From NCBI GenBank assembly GCA_002362175.1, contig DETU01000094.1, positions 1-33,162 on the forward strand: a stretch of 33,162 bases of DNA. The letters run 5' to 3'. Made by a program: the position numbers and the translations under genes. Below the pieces are notes generated by a model. The model was not told where the DNA came from. It was given only the letters and a program-made list of their open reading frames with translations, and did no database searches. The DNA is from Ruminococcus sp. UBA3280 (GTDB taxonomy: Bacteria > Bacillota > Clostridia > Oscillospirales > Ruminococcaceae). Position 1 is the stretch's first letter, and each line of letters opens with the position of its first letter. Below, one piece after another: positions 15,499 through 24,344 of this stretch.

Positions 15499-15718
15499 GA
15501 ATAAAAATTCTCGTGGTACCACCTGAATTACCGTCTTGAAAAGACAGTCACTCTTGACCGTTTAACGCACGGAAAACGTTTCACCTACTTGCTTTGAAGC
15601 TTTCAGGTCACTGCTCGGGAGTGTTATTCGCACGGTTTCTGATATGCGGATTTCAGCATTTTCCGCACTCTCTGGGAACGTCTGACCGTGTTACTTCTCT
15701 CCGTCATGGCATTTACTT
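15461..15718 (-). promoter_or_regulatory. T-box riboswitch, asparagine specifier
   Basis: Reading the minus strand, stem I carries the conserved GACGGAGAGAAGTAAC start and AGAGAGTGCGG element. The CACGGT/ACCGTG stem brackets a specifier loop ending GAATAACAC, with AAC (15625-15623) as the asparagine codon. The T-box itself reads CAGGTGGTACCACG (15523-15510). Uncharged tRNA-Asn should pair at both sites and stabilise the antiterminator, allowing transcription of asnS and asnA. Confidence 0.95.
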
Positions 15719-15724
15719 TAATTT

Positions 15725-15753
15725 ATTCTAACATTTTTATTTCAATATGTCAA
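15725..15753 (-). promoter_or_regulatory. Promoter of the asn T-box operon
   Basis: TTGACA (15753-15748) and TAGAAT (15730-15725) have a 17-base spacer and an extended -10 TG. The start should be near 15718, the beginning of T-box stem I. The -35 lies only 24 bases past the stop of the upstream glycohydrolase gene, with no terminator between them. Confidence 0.85.
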
Positions 15754-15776
15754 TAGGAATTAAATTTAAAATTATT

Positions 15777-16595
15777 TTAACTATAGTTTGCGTTATATTT
15801 ACGACAAAATTCAATTGCTGTACTTTTTATGGTATAGTCAAGTTTAAGCCAGCAGAAATTTTTGATGTGTTCGGGAATATCCTTATAGAAAGCCTCTGCA
15901 ATGCCACCAGCAACACAAGCCATAGTATCTGCGTCTCCACCGAGAGACACAGCATTTCTGACTGCACTTTCATAGTCATGAGAATCAAGAAATGCCACTA
16001 TAGCAGGCGGAATACTGTAATTTGTACTGCTGTCGAAAGAGTAGCCGGGTTTTATATCTTCAATAGTATAGTCAAGGTCGTACCGGAATTTTTTTGTCAG
16101 ATATTCACGGATTGAGTTTTTTGTTTCTCCGTTTCGTGCCATTAACACAGCCATTGCAACCGCCTGTGTTCCGTGAACAGCTTCTTTACAGTTGTGGGTA
16201 TAGTAACAGCTTGCCTTAGCCTGCAATAAAACCTGTTCTTCCGAGTCGTAAGCATAACCGATAGGTATGGCACGCATAGCTCCGCCGTTTCCGTAACTTT
16301 TCTGTACTTTCATTGAATTGCGTTCTTCCGCCCATTTTATAAACATCTGTCCGTATCCTGCATTGCGGAAATATGAATAATACTGTTTATATCGGACGGC
16401 ATATTCATATGCACGTTTTTTTAGCTGTTTTCTTGTAATATTTTCTCCGTTGTCAAGAATTGTTCTGCATACTGCAATAGTCATCACACTGTCGTCTGTG
16501 AAAGTAGATTCTTTCCGTAACGGAAAATTATAGTCTTTTGTACAGTGAACTTCATAGTAAGAACCTATTATATCACCGTAAACTGCACCTAACAT
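15777..16595 (-). CDS. ADP-ribosylglycohydrolase-family protein
   Basis: A 272-residue all-helical ADP-ribosyl hydrolase-fold protein (ARH/DraG family). It has the N-terminal GAVYGDIIGS, the metal-binding T33-D34-D35 in FTDDSVMT, and the second metal site GGDADT with D221, D223 and T224. These residues normally hold two Mg2+ ions that position ADP-ribose, so the enzyme is likely active in removing ADP-ribose from a protein or small molecule. The target cannot be told. Its start overlaps the hflX stop by 7 bases, so it ends the minus-strand operon. Confidence 0.9.
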   Translation of the reverse strand: MLGAVYGDIIGSYYEVHCTKDYNFPLRKESTFTDDSVMTIAVCRTILDNGENITRKQLKKRAYEYAVRYKQYYSYFRNAGYGQMFIKWAEERNSMKVQKSYGNGGAMRAIPIGYAYDSEEQVLLQAKASCYYTHNCKEAVHGTQAVAMAVLMARNGETKNSIREYLTKKFRYDLDYTIEDIKPGYSFDSSTNYSIPPAIVAFLDSHDYESAVRNAVSLGGDADTMACVAGGIAEAFYKDIPEHIKNFCWLKLDYTIKSTAIEFCRKYNANYS

Positions 16596-17836
16596 AAATA
16601 CTCCTCTGCCTCTTTGAGTAGTTTCACATCAACAAGTGTATCAATAAGAGTACCATTTTCTTTATATTCTTCGGAGAAGATTTTGCCGTCTGTTCTTATT
16701 TTGTTTATGAAAGACGTTTTTTCATACGGAATCAGAAGTTTCATACGTTTTGCGGTTTCGGGAAGATTTTTAATGATACATTCAAGAAGTCTGTCAAAAC
16801 CTGTCTGCTGTTTCGCACTGATTAAAACAGTTGTATCGTTTTCAAAGACTGTATCAGTATATGCGGAAATATCGGCTTTGTTCATAACGTTTATCTGTGG
16901 AATACCGTCACAGCCCAATTCAGAAAGCAGACTGCGTGTAACTTCCGCCTGTTGTTCACGTTCGGGTGAAGAAATGTCCTGAACGTTAAGAATTATATCC
17001 GCACAGGAAGCTTCTTCGAGAGTTGACTTGAAAGCTTCAACAAGATTGTGGGGAAGTCGGCGGATAAGTCCGACCGTATCTATAAGCATGACACTTCTGC
17101 CGTCGGGAAGTTCTATTGAACGGGAAGTTATATCAAGCGTTGCGAAAAGCTTGTTTTCGGCAAGTACACCTGCATCTGTGAGGGCATTTAAAAGTGTGGA
17201 TTTTCCGACGTTCGTATATCCTACAATCACACAGCAAAGTATACCGTCTTTTTTCCTGCGTGAACGTGAAAAATTACGGTGTTTTTTGAGTTCTTCGAGT
17301 TCGTCTTCAAGATATGAGATTCTTTTTCTTATGTGACGCTTGTCTGTTTCAAGCTTCGTTTCACCCGGACCTCTTGTTCCGATACCACCTCCGAGTCTTG
17401 AAAGGGAAGTACCCATGCCCGTAAGACGTGGCAGACGGTATTTCTGCTGTGCAAGTTCAACCTGTAATTTACCCTCTTTTGTTCTTGCACGCTGTGCAAA
17501 AATATCAAGAATAAGAGTTGTGCGGTCAATTACACGGATATCAAGTATTTTTTCTATGTTACGAACCTGAATGCCTGTAAGTTCGTGGTCGAAAATGACA
17601 AGTTCAGCGTCAAGTATTTCAAGCTGTTCCTTTAATTCTTCTAGCCGTCCCGAACCCATGCAGGTTGCAGGGTCGTAAGTCTGTTTTTTCTGAATGATTT
17701 CTCCGACAACTTCCGCATTTGCGGTCTGTGCGAGTTCAGCAAGTTCCTTTATTGAAACTTCTGCGTCAAATTCTCCCGTATCAACGCACGCAAGCACGGT
17801 TTTTACGGGAATATCGTCTGTTTTATTTTCGTACAT
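16589..17836 (-). CDS. hflX: GTPase HflX
   Basis: A 415-residue ribosome-associated GTPase that splits or rescues stalled 70S ribosomes under stress. The N-terminal HflX domain includes YDPATCMGSGRLEEL and the family hallmark RLGGGIGTRGPGETKLE (~147-163), followed by a helical linker. The GTPase domain has G1 GYTNVGKST (206-214), G3 DTVGL (253-257) and G4 NKAD (319-322). A short C-terminal domain follows. It starts 12 bases after hslO, so two stress-response genes sit together. Confidence 0.97.
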   Translation of the reverse strand: MYENKTDDIPVKTVLACVDTGEFDAEVSIKELAELAQTANAEVVGEIIQKKQTYDPATCMGSGRLEELKEQLEILDAELVIFDHELTGIQVRNIEKILDIRVIDRTTLILDIFAQRARTKEGKLQVELAQQKYRLPRLTGMGTSLSRLGGGIGTRGPGETKLETDKRHIRKRISYLEDELEELKKHRNFSRSRRKKDGILCCVIVGYTNVGKSTLLNALTDAGVLAENKLFATLDITSRSIELPDGRSVMLIDTVGLIRRLPHNLVEAFKSTLEEASCADIILNVQDISSPEREQQAEVTRSLLSELGCDGIPQINVMNKADISAYTDTVFENDTTVLISAKQQTGFDRLLECIIKNLPETAKRMKLLIPYEKTSFINKIRTDGKIFSEEYKENGTLIDTLVDVKLLKEAEEYLC

Positions 17837-17848
17837 TCGTTCACCTCA

Positions 17849-18721
17849 TTAATCTCCGGCAAGTTTTTTTATTTCCTCCGGAGTGAAAATATATTCCTTT
17901 CCACAAAAATGACAGCTTACAGAAGTATCTTTTCCCTCGTCGGCAATTGAAGAAAGTTCCTGTTTTCCGAGACTTACAAGCACACGCTCCGTGCGTTCAC
18001 GACTACAGTCGCATTTATAGACGGGTCTTGATTCGTCAAGAGGGTCGGGGTCAAGACCGTCAAGGAGCATAACTGCGATTTCTTCGGGGGTTATACCGTC
18101 CGCAAGCATTGCCGAGACAGGACGTATTTTTGCAATGTTTTTTTCAATGATGTCAATACATTTTTCGTCTGCAAAGGGGAGAAGCTGTACAAGAAATCCT
18201 CCGGCTGATTTTACCGACAAATCGGGGTTTACAAGTACGCCCAAACTGCATACTGTAGGAATCTGTTCACTTGTGGCATAGTAACTCGCAATATCTTCTG
18301 CAATTTCTCCCGAAACAAGCGGAACTACTCCCACATACGGCTCTTTGAGTCCCAAATCTTTGACAACCGAAAGTGTACCGTTATGACCGACTGCACTTCC
18401 TACATCAAGCTTTCCCTGTGCGTTGAGCGGAATTTCAACAACAGGATTGTTCACACAGCTTTTAACGTTTCCCATGCTGTCCGATACGGCGACAAGCTGA
18501 CCTGTCGGACCGTCTGCATCAACACGGAGTGTTATACTGTCGTCTTTTCCTTTGAGCATATAACCCATAAGTGAAGCACCTATTGTAAGTCTGCCGAGAC
18601 CTGCTGTAACAACAGCGGAGGTCTTATGGATTCTTTCTATTTCGGAAACAATGTCCTTAGCGTCAAGTACTGCTGCAAATGCAGAACCGTCGGCAGAAAT
18701 TGCCCTGTATAATTTACCCAT
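17849..18721 (-). CDS. hslO: Redox-regulated chaperone Hsp33
   Basis: A 290-residue holdase chaperone activated by oxidation. The four zinc-binding cysteines are present at the C-terminus as C237-D-C239 and C270-H-F-C273, matching the CxC...CxxC redox switch. The N-terminal substrate-binding domain contains the conserved VGHNGTLSVVKDLGLKEPY. Length matches the family (about 290). The ATG is 1 base after the methyltransferase stop, and AAGGAA lies within that upstream gene's end. Confidence 0.97.
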   Translation of the reverse strand: MGKLYRAISADGSAFAAVLDAKDIVSEIERIHKTSAVVTAGLGRLTIGASLMGYMLKGKDDSITLRVDADGPTGQLVAVSDSMGNVKSCVNNPVVEIPLNAQGKLDVGSAVGHNGTLSVVKDLGLKEPYVGVVPLVSGEIAEDIASYYATSEQIPTVCSLGVLVNPDLSVKSAGGFLVQLLPFADEKCIDIIEKNIAKIRPVSAMLADGITPEEIAVMLLDGLDPDPLDESRPVYKCDCSRERTERVLVSLGKQELSSIADEGKDTSVSCHFCGKEYIFTPEEIKKLAGD

Positions 18722-18722
18722 T

Positions 18723-19490
18723 TCAAATTCCTTCTTTCATAAGTTTACATCTTGCCGTGTATATTATTCTCTGTGAGGTTTCCGACGGAGATTCAAAAGT
18801 ATCATCGCCGTATTTTCCTATAATTTCAAAATTTGTTTCAGCAAGAAGTTTTTCTATAGTTTCCTCACTGTAAGCCTTTTCTGAAAAACAGTCCGAACTT
18901 CTTGAATAAAGACCGTTTTCCTCAAGTTCAAAAAATTCAAGATTCATACGGACTTCATCTGTATCTTTATTAAGGGAATTTTCCCATATACAGTATACAT
19001 TGTCTGTTTCGTAAGTAAAAGTATTGTCTGCAAGAATTTTTCTGTGTTTGTAGAGAGTGTTGACATCAAATATGAAAAGTCCGTTGTACTCTGAAAACAG
19101 TGATACTTTTTCAAAAACCTTTCTTACATCGTCAATGCATGAAAGATGATTGATACTGTCCAAAGCACAGACAGTAATGTCAATTGTACCGAACATATCT
19201 ATATTCCGCATATCCTGACAAAGATACTGAATATTCAGACCGCTGCTAAATTTTTTTTCTATGGCAATGCCGAGCATTTCCTGAGAGTTGTCCACACCGA
19301 TAACGTCGTATCCGAGTTTTGCCATTTCTTCCGAGATACTTCCTGTACCGCACGCAAGGTCAAGCAGGATATTGTTTTCAGTAGTCTTGAATTTTTTTAC
19401 TATTGCATTAAAGTATTCGGCACGTTTTCTGTAGTCTATGTTTGCAGTAAGTTCATCGTAATACCGTGCGAAAACATTATAGCCACTCAC
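18723..19490 (-). CDS. Class I SAM-dependent methyltransferase
   Basis: A 255-residue Rossmann-fold methyltransferase. The SAM-binding motif I is LLDLACGTGSISEEM (residues ~42-56) and the acidic end of strand 2 is IGVDNSQEM with D67. The N-terminal NVFARYYDELTANIDY resembles small-molecule methyltransferases of the UbiE/Methyltransf_25 type, so the substrate is unknown. The start is GTG at 19490, supported by GGAGGGTGA upstream. It starts 6 bases after the lipoprotein stop and ends 1 base before hslO. Confidence 0.88.
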   Translation of the reverse strand: MSGYNVFARYYDELTANIDYRKRAEYFNAIVKKFKTTENNILLDLACGTGSISEEMAKLGYDVIGVDNSQEMLGIAIEKKFSSGLNIQYLCQDMRNIDMFGTIDITVCALDSINHLSCIDDVRKVFEKVSLFSEYNGLFIFDVNTLYKHRKILADNTFTYETDNVYCIWENSLNKDTDEVRMNLEFFELEENGLYSRSSDCFSEKAYSEETIEKLLAETNFEIIGKYGDDTFESPSETSQRIIYTARCKLMKEGI

Positions 19491-19496
19491 TTTTAA

Positions 19497-21335
19497 TCAC
19501 CCTCCTGATTCGTCAATTAAAGTTTCGTTTCCGTTTTCGTCAATATAATATAGTTTCGTATTATTATTTTCATCTGTTTCACGACGTTCAATTAAATTCA
19601 GTTTATCGCTGTTCCATTTGTATATGAATCTTTGTCCGTCGTCGGTGTCAAAATAAAGAATTTTTCCTATTCTGGAGTTTTTCGATATGCCGACATCAAG
19701 CAGTTTACCGATTTTATTCAGCTCGTTCCATTCGTCAAAGCGTTCCGTATCGGGATTATAATGGTAGTATGTGCCGTTGATTCCGTCATAGTCCGGAATA
19801 TATAAATCATTGTGTCCGTCAAAATCAAAGTCAATATCATCAGTTGATATTTTTTCTTTACTGGCTGTAATTCTGTATTCATTAAAAATTGTACGTTCAC
19901 GCCTGAAAAGTTCATCTGCCGAGTTGAAAAAGTCGGTATAACGTTCACCGTCGTCGGTGTTGTATGTGACTTCACGCTGATATTGTAAAAGTTTACCGTC
20001 TTTCCATTCGTAAAGTATAGTTTCGGAATTGCATTTCAAATCACTTGTGTGGTATTTCAGGTATTTTCCTTCAACTTTCAAAGGCAGTGATATTTTATTG
20101 AGTTCGTCCCATTCGTCGAATTTATCCGTGTCGGGATTATAGCGGTAGTATATGCCGTGAATTTCGTCATAATCGGGAATATATAAATCATTATACCCGT
20201 CAGAATCAAAGTCAACATCATCGACTGATATTTTCTGATAATTGCGGTCACGTCTGAATATAACTCCGTTCATATCTATGTAGTCACGGCAGGATTGATA
20301 AGGCACTTCACGGTGGTGCGGTACAAGTTTACCGTTTTGCCATTCACGGACAAGTGTTTCATATTGATAGTCTGTACCGTCTTTATAAATTATACTTCTT
20401 AAATAATTTTTATCATCATGTTCCATAAAAAAAGTATCACCGGTTTTATTTAGTTCGTCCCATTCGTCGAAGCGTTCGGTATCAGGATTGAAACGGTAAT
20501 ATGTGCCTGTCCGTGCTGTTTCAGGGATAAACAAATCTTCATAACCGTCATAATTGAAATCGGAAGTATCAAGATATTTTTCAGGCGGAGTGTGCCTCGC
20601 TGAAGAAAGTGAATGATTGTAAATGGCGTTGTTTTCAAATGACTGAATAATTTTTCCGTCACGCATGGCATTTACTGAATTTTCAGTCACTTCAAAATAT
20701 ATTACTTCGTCACGTCCGAGAGTTTTATATTTTGCATTATTTTCAGAATTTATATAAGTACGTTCCACAAGTATTTTACTGCCGTCGGGCTGATATTCAT
20801 AAATGTCATTTATATAGCCGTTTTTTGAATAGTGGTAGTCAATAAGTGCAACAGGTTCAAGGGAATCGCCGTTCCATTGATATTTTTTGATGACATCTCC
20901 GTATTCCAAATATGAAGTAGTGGTCAGTGTGTTATCGGAGTCTATCGTAAGCTTGTAACTGATTTTATTAAGTTCGTCCCACTCTTCAAACTGTTCTGTT
21001 TCGGGATTGTAGTGATAATATATACCTGATATGCCGGAGCGTTCAGACGGAATGAAAATATCAGTATATCCGTCAAAATCGAAGTCCTCAGCAGATATAT
21101 ATGCTCTTATCGGACAGTAATCAAGTTTTATAGTCTGAACAACTTTTTTATTCAGTTTCAGTTCAACTTTATTTTCGGTGACAGAATATACAAGAAAATT
21201 CTTTTTCTTTTCTGTAGTTGTTTCAGCAGTAGTTTCAGTAATAGATTCAGAGGGTGTTGTTTCCTGAATTGATGTGTTGTTTTCCGATGCACAGCCAAAC
21301 AGAAAAATCGTACATAATAATAAATATTTCTTCAT
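19497..21335 (-). CDS. Repeat-containing lipoprotein
   Basis: A 612-residue predicted lipoprotein. The signal peptide MKKYLLLCTIFLFGC ends in a lipobox (L12-F13-G14-C15), so the protein should be attached outside the membrane by Cys15. A Ser/Thr/Glu-rich linker (~16-45) follows. Four repeats of about 46 residues lie at ~80-125, 252-297, 367-413 and 495-540. Each has an acidic DxDxDG-like loop, then D(I/L)(F/Y)IP, then YY-Y/F-NP-T, then EEWDELNK or DEWDELNK. The acidic loops look like calcium sites of FG-GAP/XAC2610-type proteins. I do not recognise the exact family; an extracellular binding role is an inference. The binding site AAGGAA directly follows the secA terminator. Confidence 0.82.
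   Translation of the reverse strand: MKKYLLLCTIFLFGCASENNTSIQETTPSESITETTAETTTEKKKNFLVYSVTENKVELKLNKKVVQTIKLDYCPIRAYISAEDFDFDGYTDIFIPSERSGISGIYYHYNPETEQFEEWDELNKISYKLTIDSDNTLTTTSYLEYGDVIKKYQWNGDSLEPVALIDYHYSKNGYINDIYEYQPDGSKILVERTYINSENNAKYKTLGRDEVIYFEVTENSVNAMRDGKIIQSFENNAIYNHSLSSARHTPPEKYLDTSDFNYDGYEDLFIPETARTGTYYRFNPDTERFDEWDELNKTGDTFFMEHDDKNYLRSIIYKDGTDYQYETLVREWQNGKLVPHHREVPYQSCRDYIDMNGVIFRRDRNYQKISVDDVDFDSDGYNDLYIPDYDEIHGIYYRYNPDTDKFDEWDELNKISLPLKVEGKYLKYHTSDLKCNSETILYEWKDGKLLQYQREVTYNTDDGERYTDFFNSADELFRRERTIFNEYRITASKEKISTDDIDFDFDGHNDLYIPDYDGINGTYYHYNPDTERFDEWNELNKIGKLLDVGISKNSRIGKILYFDTDDGQRFIYKWNSDKLNLIERRETDENNNTKLYYIDENGNETLIDESGG
19713..21100 (-). repeat. Four dispersed repeats inside the lipoprotein gene
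   Basis: Related DNA units lie at about 19713-19851, 20094-20233, 20446-20578 and 20964-21100, spaced 350-520 bases apart. Each encodes the DxDxDG-FIP-YY-NPDT-EWDELNK module. The two units nearest the 3' end of the gene (lowest coordinates) are the most alike, suggesting the most recent duplication. Confidence 0.8.
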
Positions 21336-21344
21336 AAGTTCCTT

Positions 21345-21373
21345 AAAACAAGGGACGGAAAAAACTCCGTCCC
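21345..21373 (-). terminator. Terminator after secA
   Basis: On the minus strand GGGACGGA (21373-21366) and TCCGTCCC (21359-21352), with a 6-base loop, are followed by TTGTTTT. It lies between the secA stop and the lipoprotein ribosome binding site, which begins right after the T-tract. Confidence 0.87.
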
Positions 21374-21380
21374 GATATAA

Positions 21381-24134
21381 TTATTTATTGTCCTTGTTTT
21401 TACAGCACTTTTTGTACTTCTTACCGCTTCCGCACGGGCATGGGTCGTTGTCACCAATTTTGGTACTTTTTGCATTTTCGGAGAAACTTCCGTCACCTGA
21501 GCCAGCATTAGGAGCGTCAGGCTTTGCAACCTGTTCACGCTGAGGGGGAGTATTTTTCTGAAGCTTGACTGTAAGAAGCATACGGATAGTATCTTCACGT
21601 ATGGATTCAACCATAGCATCGAACATTTCAAAACCTTCATATCTGTATTCGATAACAGGATTTTTCTGTCCGTATGAACGCAGACCGATACCCTTTTTAA
21701 GTTCTTCCATATCGTCAATATGTGCCATCCACTTTGTATCGACAACTTTAAGAAGAATAACACGCTCAAGCTCACGCATGACTTCCGCACCGTACTGAGC
21801 TTCCTTTGCCTGATAAATTTCGCCTGCTTTTTCGTTAAGGGCATTTATAATGTCCTCTTTGCTGACGGACGCAAGTTCATCGTCCTCAAATGTCAAATCT
21901 TCAGGACCGATAAGCCAACCGAGGAAATGTTCTTTAAGACCTACAATATTCCATTCGTCCTTTACATCATCATCAACAAGATAGTTGTTTACTGTTGATG
22001 TGATAAGTTCTTCCATCATCTTGAGAATACTTTCATGTAAATCTTCACCGTCAAGAACCTGTGAACGTTGTTTGTAGATAATTTCACGCTGTGTATTCAT
22101 AACGTCGTCATAGTTGAGAACGTTCTTTCTGATACTGAAATTATGTCCCTCAACTTTTTTCTGTGAGGATTCAATAATTTTTGTAAGCATCTTGCTTTCA
22201 ATAGGCATTGTTTCTTCAACATTGAGTGTTTTCATCATGTTTTCAAGACGGTCACCAGCAAAGATACGCATAAGGTCGTCCTCAACGGAAAGGAAGAAAC
22301 AGCTTTCACCCGGGTCACCCTGACGACCTGAACGACCTCTTAACTGGTTGTCAATACGACGTGACTCATGTCTTTCAGTACCGAGAATATAAAGACCGCC
22401 CGCTTCTCTTACTGCAACAGCTTTTTCCTTTACTTCCTTGTTGAATTTGTCATAAAGTTCCTGATAGAGTTTTCTTGCTTTTATAATTTCCTCGTCGTCG
22501 GTATCGGCGAAACCGATAGCTGCGGTTATAAGTTCTTCGGGCATTTCACGTTTTCTGAGTTCAGCACGTGCAAGAAATTCAGCATTACCGCCAAGCATAA
22601 TATCAGTACCACGTCCAGCCATGTTTGTTGCGATTGTAACAGCACCGTATTTACCAGCCTGTGCAACAATTTCAGCTTCTTTTGCGTGCTGTTTTGCGTT
22701 AAGTACGTTGTGCTTTACGCCTTTTCTTTTAAGCATAGCGGAAAGCAGTTCTGATTTTTCGATTGAAACAGTACCTACAAGTATAGGCTGTCCCTTGTCG
22801 TGACATTTGATAATCTGTTCAATAATAGCGGCATACTTGCCTTTTTCGGAACTGTAAATCTGGTCATTCTGGTCAATACGGATAACAGGCTTGTTTGTTG
22901 GGATAGAGATAACGTCAAGTTTGTAAATTTCCTTAAATTCGTCCTCTTCTGTCATTGCAGTACCTGTCATACCTGAAAGCTTGTTGTAGAGACGGAAGAA
23001 ATTCTGGAAAGTAATGGTAGCAAGTGTTTTTGATTCACTCTTTACCTTAACGCCTTCCTTAGCTTCAATAGCCTGATGCAGACCGTCGTTGAAACGTCTG
23101 CCTTCCATCATACGACCTGTGAACTCGTCAACAATAACAATTTCACCGTCTTTTACAACATAGTCTATATCGTTTCTCATAACACCGTTAGCTTTGATAG
23201 CCTGATTTATATGGTGAAGGAGAGTTATATTGTCAGCGTCCATGAGGTTATCAAGATTGAAAACCTGTTCAGCCTTTTTGATACCACGCTGAGTAATTGT
23301 AGCAGTTTTAGCTTTTTCGTCAACGATATAGTCAGCCGTTTCATTGAGAGCGTCCATATCTTCCTTGCTGTCCATTTCAACAACAGTTGTTGAAGTGAGA
23401 GTTTTTGCAAAACGGTCAACTATAGAATAAAGTTCGGTTGACTTGTCGCCCTTACCGGAAATAATAAGCGGCGTACGTGCCTCGTCGATAAGAATTGAGT
23501 CAACTTCGTCGACAATTGCAAAGTTAGGCTCACGCTGAACACGTTCTTCTTTGTGAGTAACCATGTTGTCACGGAGATAGTCAAAACCGAGTTCGTTGTT
23601 TGTACCATAAGTAACATCGCACTTATAGGCGGCACGTCTCTGTGAATTGTTGAGACCGTGAAGAATACAGCCTACAGTAAGACCGAGCCAGCGGAGAACC
23701 TTTCCCATTTCTTCAGCCTGAGTTTTTGCAAGATAATCATTTACGGTAACTACGTGAACGCCGAGACCTGAAAGTGCATTGAGATATGCCGCAACACAGG
23801 CAACAAGAGTTTTACCTTCACCTGTTCTCATTTCGGCGATTCGTCCCTGATGAAGAACTATTGCACCGATAATCTGAACAGGATACGGTTTCTTTTCAAG
23901 TACACGCCATGCTGCTTCACGGACTGTTGCAAGTGCTTCAGGAAGTACATCATCAAGAGTTTCGCCTGATTCAAGCCTGTCCTTAAATTCCTGTGTTTTT
24001 CCTTTGAGTTCCGTGTCTGAAAGTTTCTGATATTCCTCGTCAAGAGAGAGGACTTTATTTTTAATAGGTTCGATACGCTTCAACTCTCTGTTGGAATAAG
24101 CGTTCGCACCGAAGATATTTTTGAATAAACCCAT
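21381..24134 (-). CDS. secA: Preprotein translocase ATPase SecA
   Basis: A 917-residue motor ATPase that drives secretory proteins through SecYEG. Walker A is MRTGEGKT (residues 102-109), and the DEAD-type Walker B is IVDEVDSILIDEARTPL. The helicase-like second nucleotide-binding domain includes TNMAGRGTDI and GRSGRQGDPG. The C-terminal SEC-C zinc motif is complete (C899, C901, C910, C911). The start at 24134 (MGLFKNIFG) is standard for SecA and has AAAGGCGG upstream. It has its own promoter and terminator. No secA2-type features were seen. Confidence 0.98.
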   Translation of the reverse strand: MGLFKNIFGANAYSNRELKRIEPIKNKVLSLDEEYQKLSDTELKGKTQEFKDRLESGETLDDVLPEALATVREAAWRVLEKKPYPVQIIGAIVLHQGRIAEMRTGEGKTLVACVAAYLNALSGLGVHVVTVNDYLAKTQAEEMGKVLRWLGLTVGCILHGLNNSQRRAAYKCDVTYGTNNELGFDYLRDNMVTHKEERVQREPNFAIVDEVDSILIDEARTPLIISGKGDKSTELYSIVDRFAKTLTSTTVVEMDSKEDMDALNETADYIVDEKAKTATITQRGIKKAEQVFNLDNLMDADNITLLHHINQAIKANGVMRNDIDYVVKDGEIVIVDEFTGRMMEGRRFNDGLHQAIEAKEGVKVKSESKTLATITFQNFFRLYNKLSGMTGTAMTEEDEFKEIYKLDVISIPTNKPVIRIDQNDQIYSSEKGKYAAIIEQIIKCHDKGQPILVGTVSIEKSELLSAMLKRKGVKHNVLNAKQHAKEAEIVAQAGKYGAVTIATNMAGRGTDIMLGGNAEFLARAELRKREMPEELITAAIGFADTDDEEIIKARKLYQELYDKFNKEVKEKAVAVREAGGLYILGTERHESRRIDNQLRGRSGRQGDPGESCFFLSVEDDLMRIFAGDRLENMMKTLNVEETMPIESKMLTKIIESSQKKVEGHNFSIRKNVLNYDDVMNTQREIIYKQRSQVLDGEDLHESILKMMEELITSTVNNYLVDDDVKDEWNIVGLKEHFLGWLIGPEDLTFEDDELASVSKEDIINALNEKAGEIYQAKEAQYGAEVMRELERVILLKVVDTKWMAHIDDMEELKKGIGLRSYGQKNPVIEYRYEGFEMFDAMVESIREDTIRMLLTVKLQKNTPPQREQVAKPDAPNAGSGDGSFSENAKSTKIGDNDPCPCGSGKKYKKCCKNKDNK

Positions 24135-24184
24135 TTACTTACCGCCTTTACGAATTTTTAAGCCTGTATAAATACATATATTAT

Positions 24185-24213
24185 ATTTTACATCAAACAA
24201 GGCAGTTTGTCAA
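24185..24213 (-). promoter_or_regulatory. Promoter of secA
   Basis: On the minus strand TTGACA (24213-24208) and TAAAAT (24190-24185) have a 17-base spacer. The start would be near 24178, about 44 bases before the secA ATG. Confidence 0.8.
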
Positions 24214-24282
24214 TACCTGAATTACAACTAATATATCATGAGTCGTGAATATAATTAAAAAAAGAAAATATGTTCGCACCTC

Positions 24283-24311
24283 TTTATTATTTTACTGTAT
24301 TGTGTTATAAT
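24283..24311 (+). promoter_or_regulatory. Extended -10 promoter of hsdS-uvrB
   Basis: A perfect TATAAT (24306-24311), with TG one base upstream, is paired at 17 bases with a weak -35 TTTATT (24283-24288). The gene begins at 24345. No other promoter was seen before uvrB, so this site probably also drives uvrB-NADAR-uvrA. The rest of 24214-24282 shows nothing recognisable. Confidence 0.65.
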
Positions 24312-24344
24312 AGAAATGCAACTTAAAAAGGATGGTGAAATTTT

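Noticed and set aside
19713..21100. CRISPR-like or mobile repeats
   Set aside because: The repeats are ~140 bases, diverged, in frame and 350-520 bases apart inside one gene; they are protein modules, not a CRISPR array.
24214..24344. Mobile element ends around hsdS
   Set aside because: I looked for inverted repeats, target duplications and transposase remains on both sides of hsdS and saw none.
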